64,000 nt of DNA from the NCBI GenBank assembly GCA_009780035.1, contig WRAU01000006.1:1-64000 (forward strand). Direction: 5' to 3'. The first letter of the stretch is position 1. Each line of letters begins with the position of its first letter. The DNA is from Alphaproteobacteria bacterium (lineage in GTDB: Bacteria > Pseudomonadota > Alphaproteobacteria > WRAU01 > Hepatincolaceae). A model generated the notes under the pieces. The model made no database searches. It was given only the letters and a program-made list of their open reading frames with translations, and had not been told where the DNA came from. Of this stretch, positions 7,938 through 17,097 are shown in pieces. A program made the translations under genes and the position numbers.

Positions 7938-10109
7938 ATGAAAAAATATTTAAGAACTCTTGTTGTTGTGCTTATTGCCTTATTTTTAAGCGATAGCTCT
8001 TTTGCCGCTTCTTCATTACTGCCAATTCCTGGAATTACAGCTGCTCAGCCGGCTAGTTCTGGTCTTAGCGCAGAGGATAAGCAGGTTTTAAACGATTTTA
8101 TAAAAATTCTGCAAGACCCTAATAAAGCTCAATCTTTAATTAAAATCCTTAATACCCAAACTCCCGCTGCTGATGTATCGGTAGACGAATCTCCGCACAG
8201 CGATAGTATTACAGAGAATATAGACGGTATTATCGGCTTAGCTCATAACACATATCAAACACTAGGCTTGTATGAAAAGGCTAAGCAGTATTTTGAAGAT
8301 TTCAAGACAGACCTTATTAGTATTAATTACAGAAACTTAGGAATTTTAATTTTAGTTGTTGCTTTGGCTAATATTCTTTTAATTGTAATTGAGCATTTTT
8401 ATTCAAAGGCTTACGATGTTAAGGAATACAGAAGAGATTTTTCAAGATATTATAAAAGAAGCAATTTTTTCAAAGGAAATTTTCTTCTGTTCTTTATTAA
8501 TATAAGATACTTCCTGCCTACCATTCTGCCAGCCAGCCTTTTAATGACAGTTGGTAGAATCAGCACCGATGTGGTTTATGAATGGATATTAAATCTATTT
8601 GTTTTTACAGTTATTTTAATGCTGCTGCTGCGGTTTTTAAAAATTATTTTTTATGATACTAGGGGAGCAGATCTTATTAAACTTAGATTTTGGCTTTTTT
8701 TACTTTTATGGCTTTTATTTATTTTCTTATCCCTGCATTATGTTTTCTCGGCAATGAACGATTTTGCACTTGTAAAACTTAATATAGCTTTCTTTATTTT
8801 AGTAGCGTTATTTTATGTTGTGCGGCTGCGCTTCCTTTTCAAAATAATTAATCATAAAGCCTTAACAAGACATATGCGCGGATACACAAGATTTATCCTT
8901 CAGGTTAAAAGATATTCTATAACTTTACTTTATATGGCAGTTTACGCTTACCTTATATCCATTGTATTTTTAGATTCTGGTATCACTAAGTCTATAATTA
9001 TGAAGCTGTTGTATGTGGTTATAGGAATCCTATGTATTTATTTGGTGCAAGTATATCTTTCTAAAGCTATTATAAGAGATTTTATGATTAAAAAAAGCAC
9101 ATTCTCAGCGCATATTTCGCAAATGATATTCTCTAACACTACCGAAAGAAGCTCTGTAGAATTTACTTTTTTTTGGCGGCTTTTTAACATCTTTTACTAT
9201 GTAATTTTTGCATTAATATATATTTGGTTTTTTGATAGAGTATTAGATGCCAATCTTTTTACCAAGTTAAATGCCGTAAGCTCTTATAAAATTGTCAATA
9301 TTCTATCTAGCTTGTTAATATCTTTTAGCTTTTTAATGGCAATAACTTTTGCATTTGTGGCTTTTGCTGAAAGATATATCCAAAAACTGGCAGAAGCAGA
9401 AGATTTAGTAAGCCTTAAAAAAGCACTGACTCTTTACAAAATTCTACAAAAACCTTATAAAATAATATTCTGCATTATCTTTTTTATTTTTGTTCTGTCT
9501 TCAGTAGGTGTTTCTTTAACTGCTCTGTTGGCAAGCACAGGAGCGGTTACGGTTTTATTAGCCTTTGGAATGAAAGATATTCTGCAGAACTTTTTTAATT
9601 CCATAATGTTTTTCTTAGAAAACAGTTTTTCTTTAAACGATTATATAGATTTAGGCGGATCTAAGGGAACGGTTGAAGAAATTAGTATGGTTTACATAAA
9701 AATTAGGGATACCGAAGGAAATCTTATTATGATTCCTTTTAAAAATATTGGAACTATAACTAATTATTCTAAAGATTATTCCTTTGCTCTTGTGGATATT
9801 GGCGTTGCTTATAACAGTAATTTAGATAAAGTGTTCGCTTTATTGAAAAGTATTTCTGAGGAGTTGAAAGCCGATAAGGCTGTTGGAAAATTTATTTTAG
9901 CTCCCCTAGAAACCATTGGTGTAATAGCGCTTGCCGATAGCAGTGTAAATGTTAGATGCCGCATAAAAATAGCTCCCGGCAAGCAGACAGTTGTAAAAAC
10001 TTTATTCTTAAGAAAAATTCACGATACTTTCGGCAGAGAAGGCATTGATATTCCATTCCCGCAAAGAGTAATTACTATTAAAAATGAAGCTGTTAAGGTT
10101 GAAGATTAA
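7938..10109 (+). CDS. large MscS-family mechanosensitive channel
   Basis: 723 aa with a signal peptide, a 100-residue periplasmic part, about ten membrane segments, and a C-terminal MscS core. The pore helix LLASTGAVTVLLAFGMKDILQNF and the beta domain DYIDLGGSKGTVEEISMVYIKIRDTEGNLIMIPF match MscS/YbiO-type channels closely. It should release solutes on hypo-osmotic shock from the inner membrane. It ends in TAA, just before a P-family palindrome. Confidence 0.9.
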   Translation: MKKYLRTLVVVLIALFLSDSSFAASSLLPIPGITAAQPASSGLSAEDKQVLNDFIKILQDPNKAQSLIKILNTQTPAADVSVDESPHSDSITENIDGIIGLAHNTYQTLGLYEKAKQYFEDFKTDLISINYRNLGILILVVALANILLIVIEHFYSKAYDVKEYRRDFSRYYKRSNFFKGNFLLFFINIRYFLPTILPASLLMTVGRISTDVVYEWILNLFVFTVILMLLLRFLKIIFYDTRGADLIKLRFWLFLLLWLLFIFLSLHYVFSAMNDFALVKLNIAFFILVALFYVVRLRFLFKIINHKALTRHMRGYTRFILQVKRYSITLLYMAVYAYLISIVFLDSGITKSIIMKLLYVVIGILCIYLVQVYLSKAIIRDFMIKKSTFSAHISQMIFSNTTERSSVEFTFFWRLFNIFYYVIFALIYIWFFDRVLDANLFTKLNAVSSYKIVNILSSLLISFSFLMAITFAFVAFAERYIQKLAEAEDLVSLKKALTLYKILQKPYKIIFCIIFFIFVLSSVGVSLTALLASTGAVTVLLAFGMKDILQNFFNSIMFFLENSFSLNDYIDLGGSKGTVEEISMVYIKIRDTEGNLIMIPFKNIGTITNYSKDYSFALVDIGVAYNSNLDKVFALLKSISEELKADKAVGKFILAPLETIGVIALADSSVNVRCRIKIAPGKQTVVKTLFLRKIHDTFGREGIDIPFPQRVITIKNEAVKVED

Positions 10110-10124
10110 AATCGTAGGAATAGT

Positions 10125-10184
10125 TGTCATACCGGCGAAAGCCGGTAGCCACTTATGGCTTAACTGTTTTTCAACGGTATGACG
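10125..10184. repeat. GTCATACC palindromic repeat, family P copy 1
   Basis: Two short palindromes, the left one GTCATACCGGCGAAAGCCGG..., the right one ending ACGGTATGAC, make a nested hairpin between the MscS gene and apt, which converge here. Related copies occur at 19454, 30949, 33140, 36178, 43859, 47455 and partly at 13853, 38410 and 56222. Confidence 0.75.
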
Positions 10185-10204
10185 ATTTGGCATAATTACC
10201 TAAA

Positions 10205-10720
10205 TTAATATTTCAACAGAGTCTCTACATTAAAATTACATTTGGCACGACCGCCTAAGTTTAGAAGTTCTAAAATGCAAACTGCTCCAACTACTTCAGC
10301 ACCACTTTGCTTTATTAGTATTTCGCTGGCATTTAAGGTGCCTCCAGTAGCTAATAAATCGTCTAGTATAACTACTTTATCGTCTTTTTTTAGAATATCT
10401 TTTTTAATTTCAAGAGTGTCTTTGCCATATTCTAAATCGTAAGAATAAGAATATAGTTCACCTGGCAGTTTTCCTTTTTTGCGAACCATTACGAATCCTA
10501 AGTTTAATTCGCGGGCGATTGCCCCAGCTAAAAAGAAGCCGCGGGATTCTAAAGCTACTAAGGTAGTTGGTTTCATGGAATCTACAATTTTAGCACATTG
10601 CGATACGGTTTCTCCCCATGCGGTTTTATCGGCAAGAAGAGGTGAAATATCATAAAATAAAATTCCCTCATGAGGAAAATTAGGAATTTCAGCAATATAA
10701 TTTTTTAAGTTAATACTCAT
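10205..10720 (-). CDS. apt: adenine phosphoribosyltransferase
   Basis: 171 aa, the usual Apt length. It makes AMP from adenine and PRPP (purine salvage). The PRPP-binding loop is KVVILDDLLATGGTLN (residues 115-130); the upstream ESRGFFLAGAIA loop and the hood segment RKKGKLPGE are also typical. The ATG follows an AAGGATTATT leader. It is convergent with the MscS gene. Confidence 0.95.
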   Translation of the reverse strand: MSINLKNYIAEIPNFPHEGILFYDISPLLADKTAWGETVSQCAKIVDSMKPTTLVALESRGFFLAGAIARELNLGFVMVRKKGKLPGELYSYSYDLEYGKDTLEIKKDILKKDDKVVILDDLLATGGTLNASEILIKQSGAEVVGAVCILELLNLGGRAKCNFNVETLLKY

Positions 10721-10894
10721 AATAATCCTTAATTTCTAAGTTTTATAACAATTGAACCCTATTATTATATTAAAAACAAATATTTTAGTATAGTTTTATT
10801 TTATAAGCAACATGATTAGTGTTGCATATTATGCTTAAGCATGCTATTATACAATACATGTTTTTGCAAAAAATTCGGTAGTGGTTATAAATAC

Positions 10895-13627
10895 ATGATT
10901 ATAAAAATTATGCAGCATTGTTTGAAGACAATTTTCTTATTATCTTTTCTCGTATTAAGCTATAGCTTATCGGCAGCAGATACTCCGGCAACCGTTAACA
11001 GCGGAAATGCTGCAGAATCAGCCTTAAGCTCAATAGATAATTCAGCTCCTAGACCTTCAAGCAAGTATATAAAGCCTGAAGCGCTGCAGCAGCAAAGAGC
11101 CGCACAGGAAGAAATAAACGCGCCTCGCAGGGAAGAGAATCAAATAGGAACTCTTTTTTCAGATACATTTAGAAAACAAAATAATACTGATGCTAATTTT
11201 TTTGAAGAAGAAGTTCTAAAAAGTCAAATAAATGATACCGGCGTGTTCTTAGAAGGCGGCAAGCTAGACAGCACAAGAAGAAGCAATAACGATAGAGTTA
11301 GGGCTATTCAAGAGGGCGTGCTTGCTGATTATAAAAAAATTACTGACGGCAGAGATAAAAAAATCCTTGACCTTAAAAATCCTTTATTCTTTGTATCTGA
11401 GGGTGTAGATACATTCAGCTATATTAATACCATGAATTTATGCACGGTGGTAAATTTAGGAAACAGAGATGTTGATTGTTTAGTGTATCCGGAAAATGAT
11501 GTTAATAATATTGCGGCTATTTTAAGAAGAGGGCAAAAATCCGATTTCTTTGAAAAAACCGGAATGAATGCTGATTTTGTAATTATTAGAGACGATGTCT
11601 TTTCGCAGTATAAAACCGGCAGAGGTCCTTTAGCGCTAGCTCCGGAATTAGATTTAATGATGTATTTGAATGGCGATTATTTATTTATGTTTGCTAATTC
11701 AATGTCCAATATTTTTTCTTTTGAACATCTTTCTGCGCAAAAACGCGGAAAGCAAATAAAAGTTGGCTATATTAATCAGCAAAGCAGGGTTATTTTTGAA
11801 AGAACTTTGGCAAGAATTTATCCTAATCATGTGTATAGATATCAAAGTATTAATGTTAATAGTCTTAATGCAGCTAGAGATAATATTTGTAATCCCACAG
11901 ATGTGGATGTCTTTATATTCTTTGGCGGAAAATTCCCAGAACCTTTAGAAAAAGTAATGGAAGAATGCTCTTCTGTAATTAATCCTTTAACTTTATCTGA
12001 TGTTACTTTAGCGGAAGTTGTAAAACTAACCGATTTCTTCTCTGTTGCTAATGTGGTTGGTTATTTTCCTACTACTTCGGTTCTAAATTATTTAGAAATT
12101 TATATTGCCTTGGAAAGAGCGTATAAAGCAACGAATCAAAATGACGATGCTTCTGGGAAATTAAACTTAGCCGATTATGCCGATGGTTCTACAGCCAACA
12201 TTCAAAGTGCTGCTACGGTAAAGCAGCAGCAGGTGAATAGTCCTGCCGATGCCCGTGCTCGTGAGCTTGAGGCTAGAAGACAGCGCGCAGAAGTATTAAG
12301 AAAACAAAGAGATGAAGAAAGAGTAAGAAGAATCAATGAATTAAAACAAAAAAGAGAAGAAGAGCAAAGAAAACGCGAAGAATTGCTTAATAAGAAAAAG
12401 CAGGGCAGTGGAAAATCAAGATTTGCTTCTTTCTTCTCATTCTTGAATTTTTCTAGTAAAAAAGATCCAACTCAAGATAAAAAGTCTGAGCCGGTATATT
12501 TAAATCAAGAATTAATAATTAAAGAAGATTCTTTAAACAGAATTAAAGGCAGAGCTAATAATACTACTTTATTAGGAGCAAGCACCTTTGAAACCGAAGC
12601 TGAACGTTTAATTAATAGAACTGATAATAGCGGACGCATATATGTTACGGCAAATACCGCAATTAAGACATTTGGCATTAGATATGTTCTGTTAGCTTCA
12701 AGATATGCTAAAAGAGAAAATGTAATCAGCGTTTTTGATTCTATAGTTAAAGATTATTTTTTACTTAGAGAAAATATCTTAACTCCAGATATGGCTAAAT
12801 TTAATATTTCTGATATTATTCTAGGAACGCAAGGATTCCTAATACCAAATAATTATCATCCGGCTTTAGCGCAATATCCTACATTTCTTTTAGAGCAAAA
12901 AACTAGAAAAACCCCAGAGCAAACAATTGCTATTAAAGTTTTAAGCGCTACAGATTCTAGCAATAATATTAATTTCCCAACTCCTTTTGGTCCGGCAGCT
13001 TTAACAACGGAACAAATGGATTCGCTATATACTAAAGCCAGAGAGCTTAACAGAAGAAAAGAAGAACTTGCCGTTATTAGAATCTTCCAAAGAGATACAG
13101 TTAATATTAACAAAGCTTTAGAAGATATTAGAAATGGCAAACAGTCTTCAGATTCTCTGCTTAGAGCAACAGGGCTTGATTATGTAAATGCTGTGGTTGA
13201 CGAACAGAGTGTTCTAACACAAGGAATGCTGTCGGAAGAAAGACTGTCTCCAGACGCTATGAAAGAGCTAGAAAAATTAGTAGATCCATCGACAATTCCA
13301 GTTAAGAAAAATACTGCAGATGATGTAAAAAATGCAGTAGAAGGAGCTGGAAATAATACTGCAAGCGGTGATACTCCTGCTGCTGATAGTAATGCTAAGC
13401 AGCCGGCGGCAGAAACTGCTAATACAACGGTAGCTCCTAATTCAGCTAATGCTGCAGCAAATAATACTCCTGCCGCATCTACGGCTAATGCTGCAAATAA
13501 TAATGCAGCTGCTCCAGCAACAACAGGCAATGCTAATGCACCGCAAGCAGAGGGTGGTAATAACCAAACTCCTCCAACTGCTAGTGCTCCAGCACCTCAA
13601 GATGCTACTGCAACTGCTCAGCAATAA
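10895..13627 (+). CDS. large secreted protein with Ala/Asn-rich C-terminal tail
   Basis: About 910 aa. I chose ATG 10895 because it places a clean signal peptide (MIIKIMQHCLKTIFLLSF... to SLSAAD) at the start; an in-frame ATG at 10841 would add 18 unlikely residues. Residues 150-420 look like a periplasmic-binding-type alpha/beta domain, resembling TAXI/TRAP binding proteins only remotely. A charged, Arg/Glu-rich coiled coil follows near residues 450-510, then a second domain, then about 100 residues rich in Ala, Asn, Thr and Pro. No family is recognised. It is secreted, probably periplasmic or surface-exposed. Confidence 0.6.
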   Translation: MIIKIMQHCLKTIFLLSFLVLSYSLSAADTPATVNSGNAAESALSSIDNSAPRPSSKYIKPEALQQQRAAQEEINAPRREENQIGTLFSDTFRKQNNTDANFFEEEVLKSQINDTGVFLEGGKLDSTRRSNNDRVRAIQEGVLADYKKITDGRDKKILDLKNPLFFVSEGVDTFSYINTMNLCTVVNLGNRDVDCLVYPENDVNNIAAILRRGQKSDFFEKTGMNADFVIIRDDVFSQYKTGRGPLALAPELDLMMYLNGDYLFMFANSMSNIFSFEHLSAQKRGKQIKVGYINQQSRVIFERTLARIYPNHVYRYQSINVNSLNAARDNICNPTDVDVFIFFGGKFPEPLEKVMEECSSVINPLTLSDVTLAEVVKLTDFFSVANVVGYFPTTSVLNYLEIYIALERAYKATNQNDDASGKLNLADYADGSTANIQSAATVKQQQVNSPADARARELEARRQRAEVLRKQRDEERVRRINELKQKREEEQRKREELLNKKKQGSGKSRFASFFSFLNFSSKKDPTQDKKSEPVYLNQELIIKEDSLNRIKGRANNTTLLGASTFETEAERLINRTDNSGRIYVTANTAIKTFGIRYVLLASRYAKRENVISVFDSIVKDYFLLRENILTPDMAKFNISDIILGTQGFLIPNNYHPALAQYPTFLLEQKTRKTPEQTIAIKVLSATDSSNNINFPTPFGPAALTTEQMDSLYTKARELNRRKEELAVIRIFQRDTVNINKALEDIRNGKQSSDSLLRATGLDYVNAVVDEQSVLTQGMLSEERLSPDAMKELEKLVDPSTIPVKKNTADDVKNAVEGAGNNTASGDTPAADSNAKQPAAETANTTVAPNSANAAANNTPAASTANAANNNAAAPATTGNANAPQAEGGNNQTPPTASAPAPQDATATAQQ

Positions 13628-13636
13628 TCAAACAAA

Positions 13637-13678
13637 AATCTCCAGCAAATGTATAATTAAATTAATTTGCTGGAGATT
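13637..13678 (+). terminator. perfect inverted repeat after the large secreted protein
   Basis: A 14-bp perfect stem (AATCTCCAGCAAAT and its complement) with a 14-base AT loop, 9 bases after the stop codon. There is no long T run, so it may stabilise the transcript end rather than terminate alone. Confidence 0.7.
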
Positions 13679-13852
13679 AACCTGCATTGACATATTCTGG
13701 TTGCGCTAACTTGTTTTATACCATCTATTAATTGTCAAGAAGTAGAAAATCCTTTATGTAATATCATACATAAAGATGCTACACTTAGCAGCATATACCA
13801 AACTTATACCGTTTACCACTGTAAAATCCATGTAATTAAGCTGCAAATAATA

Positions 13853-13874
13853 AATACCGGTTTTGCTGGTATCT
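13853..13874. repeat. short P-family palindrome in a 400-base gap
   Basis: TACCGG..CTGGTA is half of a P-family element. The whole stretch 13679-13967 holds nothing else that I can support; no reading frame with gene-like content is present. Confidence 0.4.
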
Positions 13875-13967
13875 ATGGAATTATTATAAAATAATAGCTG
13901 TTTGTCTGCAATTTTCTGTGAGTAGATGCCGTATTGTATAGGGCATAATATAGATGATTTAAGATTG

Positions 13968-14017
13968 ATATATACATTATTCCTCTTAAATATTTATAAA
14001 AGAAATAATGTATATAT
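13968..14017 (-). terminator. hairpin downstream of the MFS gene
   Basis: A 14-bp perfect AT-rich stem (ATATATACATTATT and complement) with a 22-base loop, 10 bases past the stop of the minus-strand MFS gene. Confidence 0.6.
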
Positions 14018-14027
14018 TTAATTTATG

Positions 14028-15272
14028 CTAAATTTTATCAGCATCATTATGCGGGTTAGTTTCAGGTAGAGCTATGCATACTGCATAAAGCACAGCTGCT
14101 GCCGCTACATAAAACACTAAAGAAGCTTCTATGCCATAGCTGCCCCAAATTAAGCTCCAAACTATAGTAAGCAAAGTGTAGCCAACATAAGTTCCAGCCC
14201 ATAAATAGCCGAATATTATAGTAACTTTCTTTGGAGATAATCCTTTCATTTCATGGGGAATATTCATGAAAATCGGATACTGAATAAACATAAAAAATCC
14301 GGCAATAAAGGCAACTAAATAAGACATAACTTTATACTCAGTATAAGATATAATAAATAACAAAGCCATGCTAACCACCATCATAAATCCAGATATATAA
14401 AGCACAGTTTTACGATTAACATTCTTTTTTCCATACATAATTCCTACTGGAGTTCCTAGAATTGCACCGCCGGCTACCATTAAGCCAATTAAAGCTCCAT
14501 TTAACCCAAGAGTTGATCCTAAAATAGCAGGCAAAGAAGTTAGTGCTAGAATATATAAAAATACAAATCCAGTAAATACTGCAGTGTATTTCCAAATGAA
14601 GCTGGTTTTTATAACTGCGCCATAAGTAGCGGTTGGGTCGGCAACTGCAGATCCGCCTCCGTGCACATTAAAGTCTTCGGCAAAAATCAGCCATAAAATT
14701 AGTAAAACTACCGATACGCTGGCAATTGCTGTAAGAGTTAATTGCCAATCTAGTTTTAAGCTATCGGCAAAGAAGAAAAATAGCAAAGAAGCAATAAATG
14801 CACCCACATTGTAAGACAGCACATTAAATCCTGCTGCTATTACTTTTTTATCTTGCGGAATATAGTTTGTAATAACTGGATTAACATAAACAACAAGAAT
14901 AGATCCGCCCAAAGCCATTATCATTCTAGCAAAAGTATAAGCCCAATAATTTGGCATATGGATGGCTACCAGCGAGAACATCAGCATTATTAAAGCTAAT
15001 ATTGCAGCTTTTTTAGGACCCATTTTAACTAAAATTATTGCAGCCAGCAAATTGGCAATAACGCGCGCGGTGGTAATTGAGTAGTTGATTACCTGAGCAA
15101 CAATAGGGCTTACCGGATGACCAAAGAAGTAATCAATAATTTGGCTGCTAAGCATAGATCCGCCAACCCAGCTCATAGCAAAGTTTACATAACCAACCCA
15201 AAGGATGGCAATCATTATTACGCCACGCCATACATGAGGAGCTGCGGTATTTGTGGTAGAAGAACTACTCAT
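14028..15272 (-). CDS. MFS transporter
   Basis: 414 aa with twelve predicted membrane segments. The first conserved loop reads KMGPKKAAI (the A-motif position, normally GxxxDRxGRR, is shortened), and the second half starts with YGKKNVNRKT. The overall layout is like OxlT/NarK-type anion or nitrate porters, but the substrate cannot be named. It heads a minus-strand group with CoA-ester enzymes, so an organic acid is a fair guess. Ends in TAA. Confidence 0.8.
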   Translation of the reverse strand: MSSSSTTNTAAPHVWRGVIMIAILWVGYVNFAMSWVGGSMLSSQIIDYFFGHPVSPIVAQVINYSITTARVIANLLAAIILVKMGPKKAAILALIMLMFSLVAIHMPNYWAYTFARMIMALGGSILVVYVNPVITNYIPQDKKVIAAGFNVLSYNVGAFIASLLFFFFADSLKLDWQLTLTAIASVSVVLLILWLIFAEDFNVHGGGSAVADPTATYGAVIKTSFIWKYTAVFTGFVFLYILALTSLPAILGSTLGLNGALIGLMVAGGAILGTPVGIMYGKKNVNRKTVLYISGFMMVVSMALLFIISYTEYKVMSYLVAFIAGFFMFIQYPIFMNIPHEMKGLSPKKVTIIFGYLWAGTYVGYTLLTIVWSLIWGSYGIEASLVFYVAAAAVLYAVCIALPETNPHNDADKI

Positions 15273-15287
15273 AATATTTTCCTTATT

Positions 15288-15402
15288 TTGTATTTAATTT
15301 TGGTTTTTTTACTTTTATATTCATTCACTTTTCCTTTTGTGTATGTTGAATACACGGCGAGTCAAAGCTCTTGATATAAAAGCAAAAATCCTCAAAATTA
15401 AT
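15288..15402. repeat. imperfect palindromic element, family Q copy 4
   Basis: Left arm TAATTTTGG...ACTTTTATAT and right arm ATATAAAAGC...CAAAATTA are near complements, with an ATACAC...CAAAGCTC core. It fills the gap between the CoA-transferase and MFS genes. Confidence 0.6.
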
Positions 15403-15405
15403 ATA

Positions 15406-16959
15406 TTATAGCTTTAAGCCCATTGCTGAATCTTTAAATATTTCAACAGGCATGGTTTTTAAATCGGCAGATATAATTGGTTTAAAATCCATCAATGCTA
15501 ATACATCTTTTTCTAAATCAATGCCCGGCGCAATTTCAATAAGAGTTAAACCTGCTTTCTCCATTTTAAAAACAGCTCTTTCTGTAATGTAATAAACCAC
15601 TTGCCCGCTTTTTTGAGCTAATTCGCCACTGTAGGTAATTTGTTCAACATTTTGCACGAATTTTTTTACAGTGCCTTCAGTAGCAATATTTAGTTTAGAA
15701 TCTGCAATATTGATTTCTAACTTACCAGCAGTAAAAGTTCCGCAGAAAACTACAGTTTTAGCGTTTTGGGTAATATTAACAAAACCGCCGGTACCGGCAA
15801 TTTTTGTACCAAATTTAGAAACATTAATGTTGCCAGCTGCATCGCATTGCGCTAATCCTAAGAAAGCAATATCAATTCCGCCGCCATCGTAATAGTCAAA
15901 CATATAAGATTGATGAATGATTGACTGCGGCACATAAGATGCTCCAAAGTCTAACCCGCCAGCTGGAGTTCCGCCGAATATGCCGGGTTCTACAGTCGGT
16001 GTTAAAGCATCTTCCAAACCTTCTTCTTTTAAAACCATTGGGATAGCCTCAGGCATGCCAATGCCGTAATTAACTATTTTATGATTTTTGTTAAATACCA
16101 TTGCTGCTCTTCTGCCAATTACTTTTCTTTCGCTCATGGGAAAGGTTAATGCTCCGGCTTCTAAAATAACATTGCCCTTAACAAAACTGGTATTAAATTG
16201 TGTAGCAAAAGTTTGCATATTCTTTTTTTCGTCCGATGCAATTACCACATAATCTACAAGAGCAGCAGGGATTTCAACTAATTTTGGCTCTAAAGATCCG
16301 CGTCTAACTTTATTTTTAACCTGAACGATAACTTTACCGCCGCAGTTTCTGGTAGCCATAGCAATGGCTAAAACTTCCAAAGTTAAAGGTTCTTCTTCAA
16401 AACTAATGTTGCCGTCTTCATCGGCATAGCTTCCTTTTAGAATAGCAATATCAATTTTAAATGGCTTATAAGATAAATATTCTTTGCCGTCAAAATTAAT
16501 AAGTTCTACTAATTCTTCAGTGGTGGCTTCGTTCAGTTTACCGCCGGCAATTCTGGGATCAATAAAAGTATTTAATCCTACATGAGTAATGTATCTTGGT
16601 CTGCTGGCAGCAATATCGCGGAATAAATGCGACATTACGCCTTGCGGAAAATTGTAGGCTTCAATTTTATTTTCAGCAACTAAGGGTTGTAATTTTGGCG
16701 CTAAGCCCCAATGTCCGCCGATTACTCTTTTTAATAGCCCCGAATGTCCGTAGTGGTTTAAGCCTCTGTCTTTACCATCACCAATTCCAGCAGCATATAC
16801 TAAAGTTAAATTTTTCGGCGATTGTTTGGCTAAGAAAGATTCTTCAACTTTAGAATGAATTTCTTCAGCCACACCTGTTCCAATAAAACCGCCGGCAACA
16901 ACGGTAGAATTATCGGCAATTAAGTTTACAGCCTCTTCGGCATTAATAAATTTTACCAT
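15406..16959 (-). CDS. acyl-CoA:acetate/propionate CoA-transferase (YdiF/Pct type)
   Basis: 517 aa, a single-chain family I CoA-transferase with both the alpha and beta halves. The N-terminal domain has the VVAGGFIGTGVAEEI loop, and the catalytic Glu lies in TPTVEPGIFGGTPAGG near residue 320-334. Such enzymes move CoA between acetate, propionate, acetoacetate or lactate. The neighbours (thiolase, acetoacetyl-CoA reductase) suggest short-chain acid or PHB-related metabolism. Start ATG after AGGAGATTAATT. Confidence 0.88.
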   Translation of the reverse strand: MVKFINAEEAVNLIADNSTVVAGGFIGTGVAEEIHSKVEESFLAKQSPKNLTLVYAAGIGDGKDRGLNHYGHSGLLKRVIGGHWGLAPKLQPLVAENKIEAYNFPQGVMSHLFRDIAASRPRYITHVGLNTFIDPRIAGGKLNEATTEELVELINFDGKEYLSYKPFKIDIAILKGSYADEDGNISFEEEPLTLEVLAIAMATRNCGGKVIVQVKNKVRRGSLEPKLVEIPAALVDYVVIASDEKKNMQTFATQFNTSFVKGNVILEAGALTFPMSERKVIGRRAAMVFNKNHKIVNYGIGMPEAIPMVLKEEGLEDALTPTVEPGIFGGTPAGGLDFGASYVPQSIIHQSYMFDYYDGGGIDIAFLGLAQCDAAGNINVSKFGTKIAGTGGFVNITQNAKTVVFCGTFTAGKLEINIADSKLNIATEGTVKKFVQNVEQITYSGELAQKSGQVVYYITERAVFKMEKAGLTLIEIAPGIDLEKDVLALMDFKPIISADLKTMPVEIFKDSAMGLKL

Positions 16960-16973
16960 AATTAATCTCCTGT

Positions 16974-17078
16974 ATTTTTGAATATCTTGGCTTTCTACGG
17001 TGTTGCAAAGCAGTTAATGTATTATTTTCATACACTTCGCAGCAAAGCTCCTAGTATAAAGCCAAGATATTCAAAAAT
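16974..17078. repeat. palindromic element, family Q copy 5 (21-bp perfect arms)
   Basis: The outer arms, 16974-16994 and 17058-17078, are perfectly complementary over 21 bases. The loop carries CATACACTTCGCAGCAAAGCTC, the family core. It is the cleanest copy and lies between the CoA-transferase and thiolase genes, where it would form a strong hairpin in the mRNA. Confidence 0.8.
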
Positions 17079-17097
17079 TATTAATAAATTTCAAATA

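Noticed and set aside
13180-13530. Antisense reading frames in the Ala/Asn-rich tail of the large secreted protein
   Set aside because: They are low-complexity shadows of the repeat-rich coding strand.
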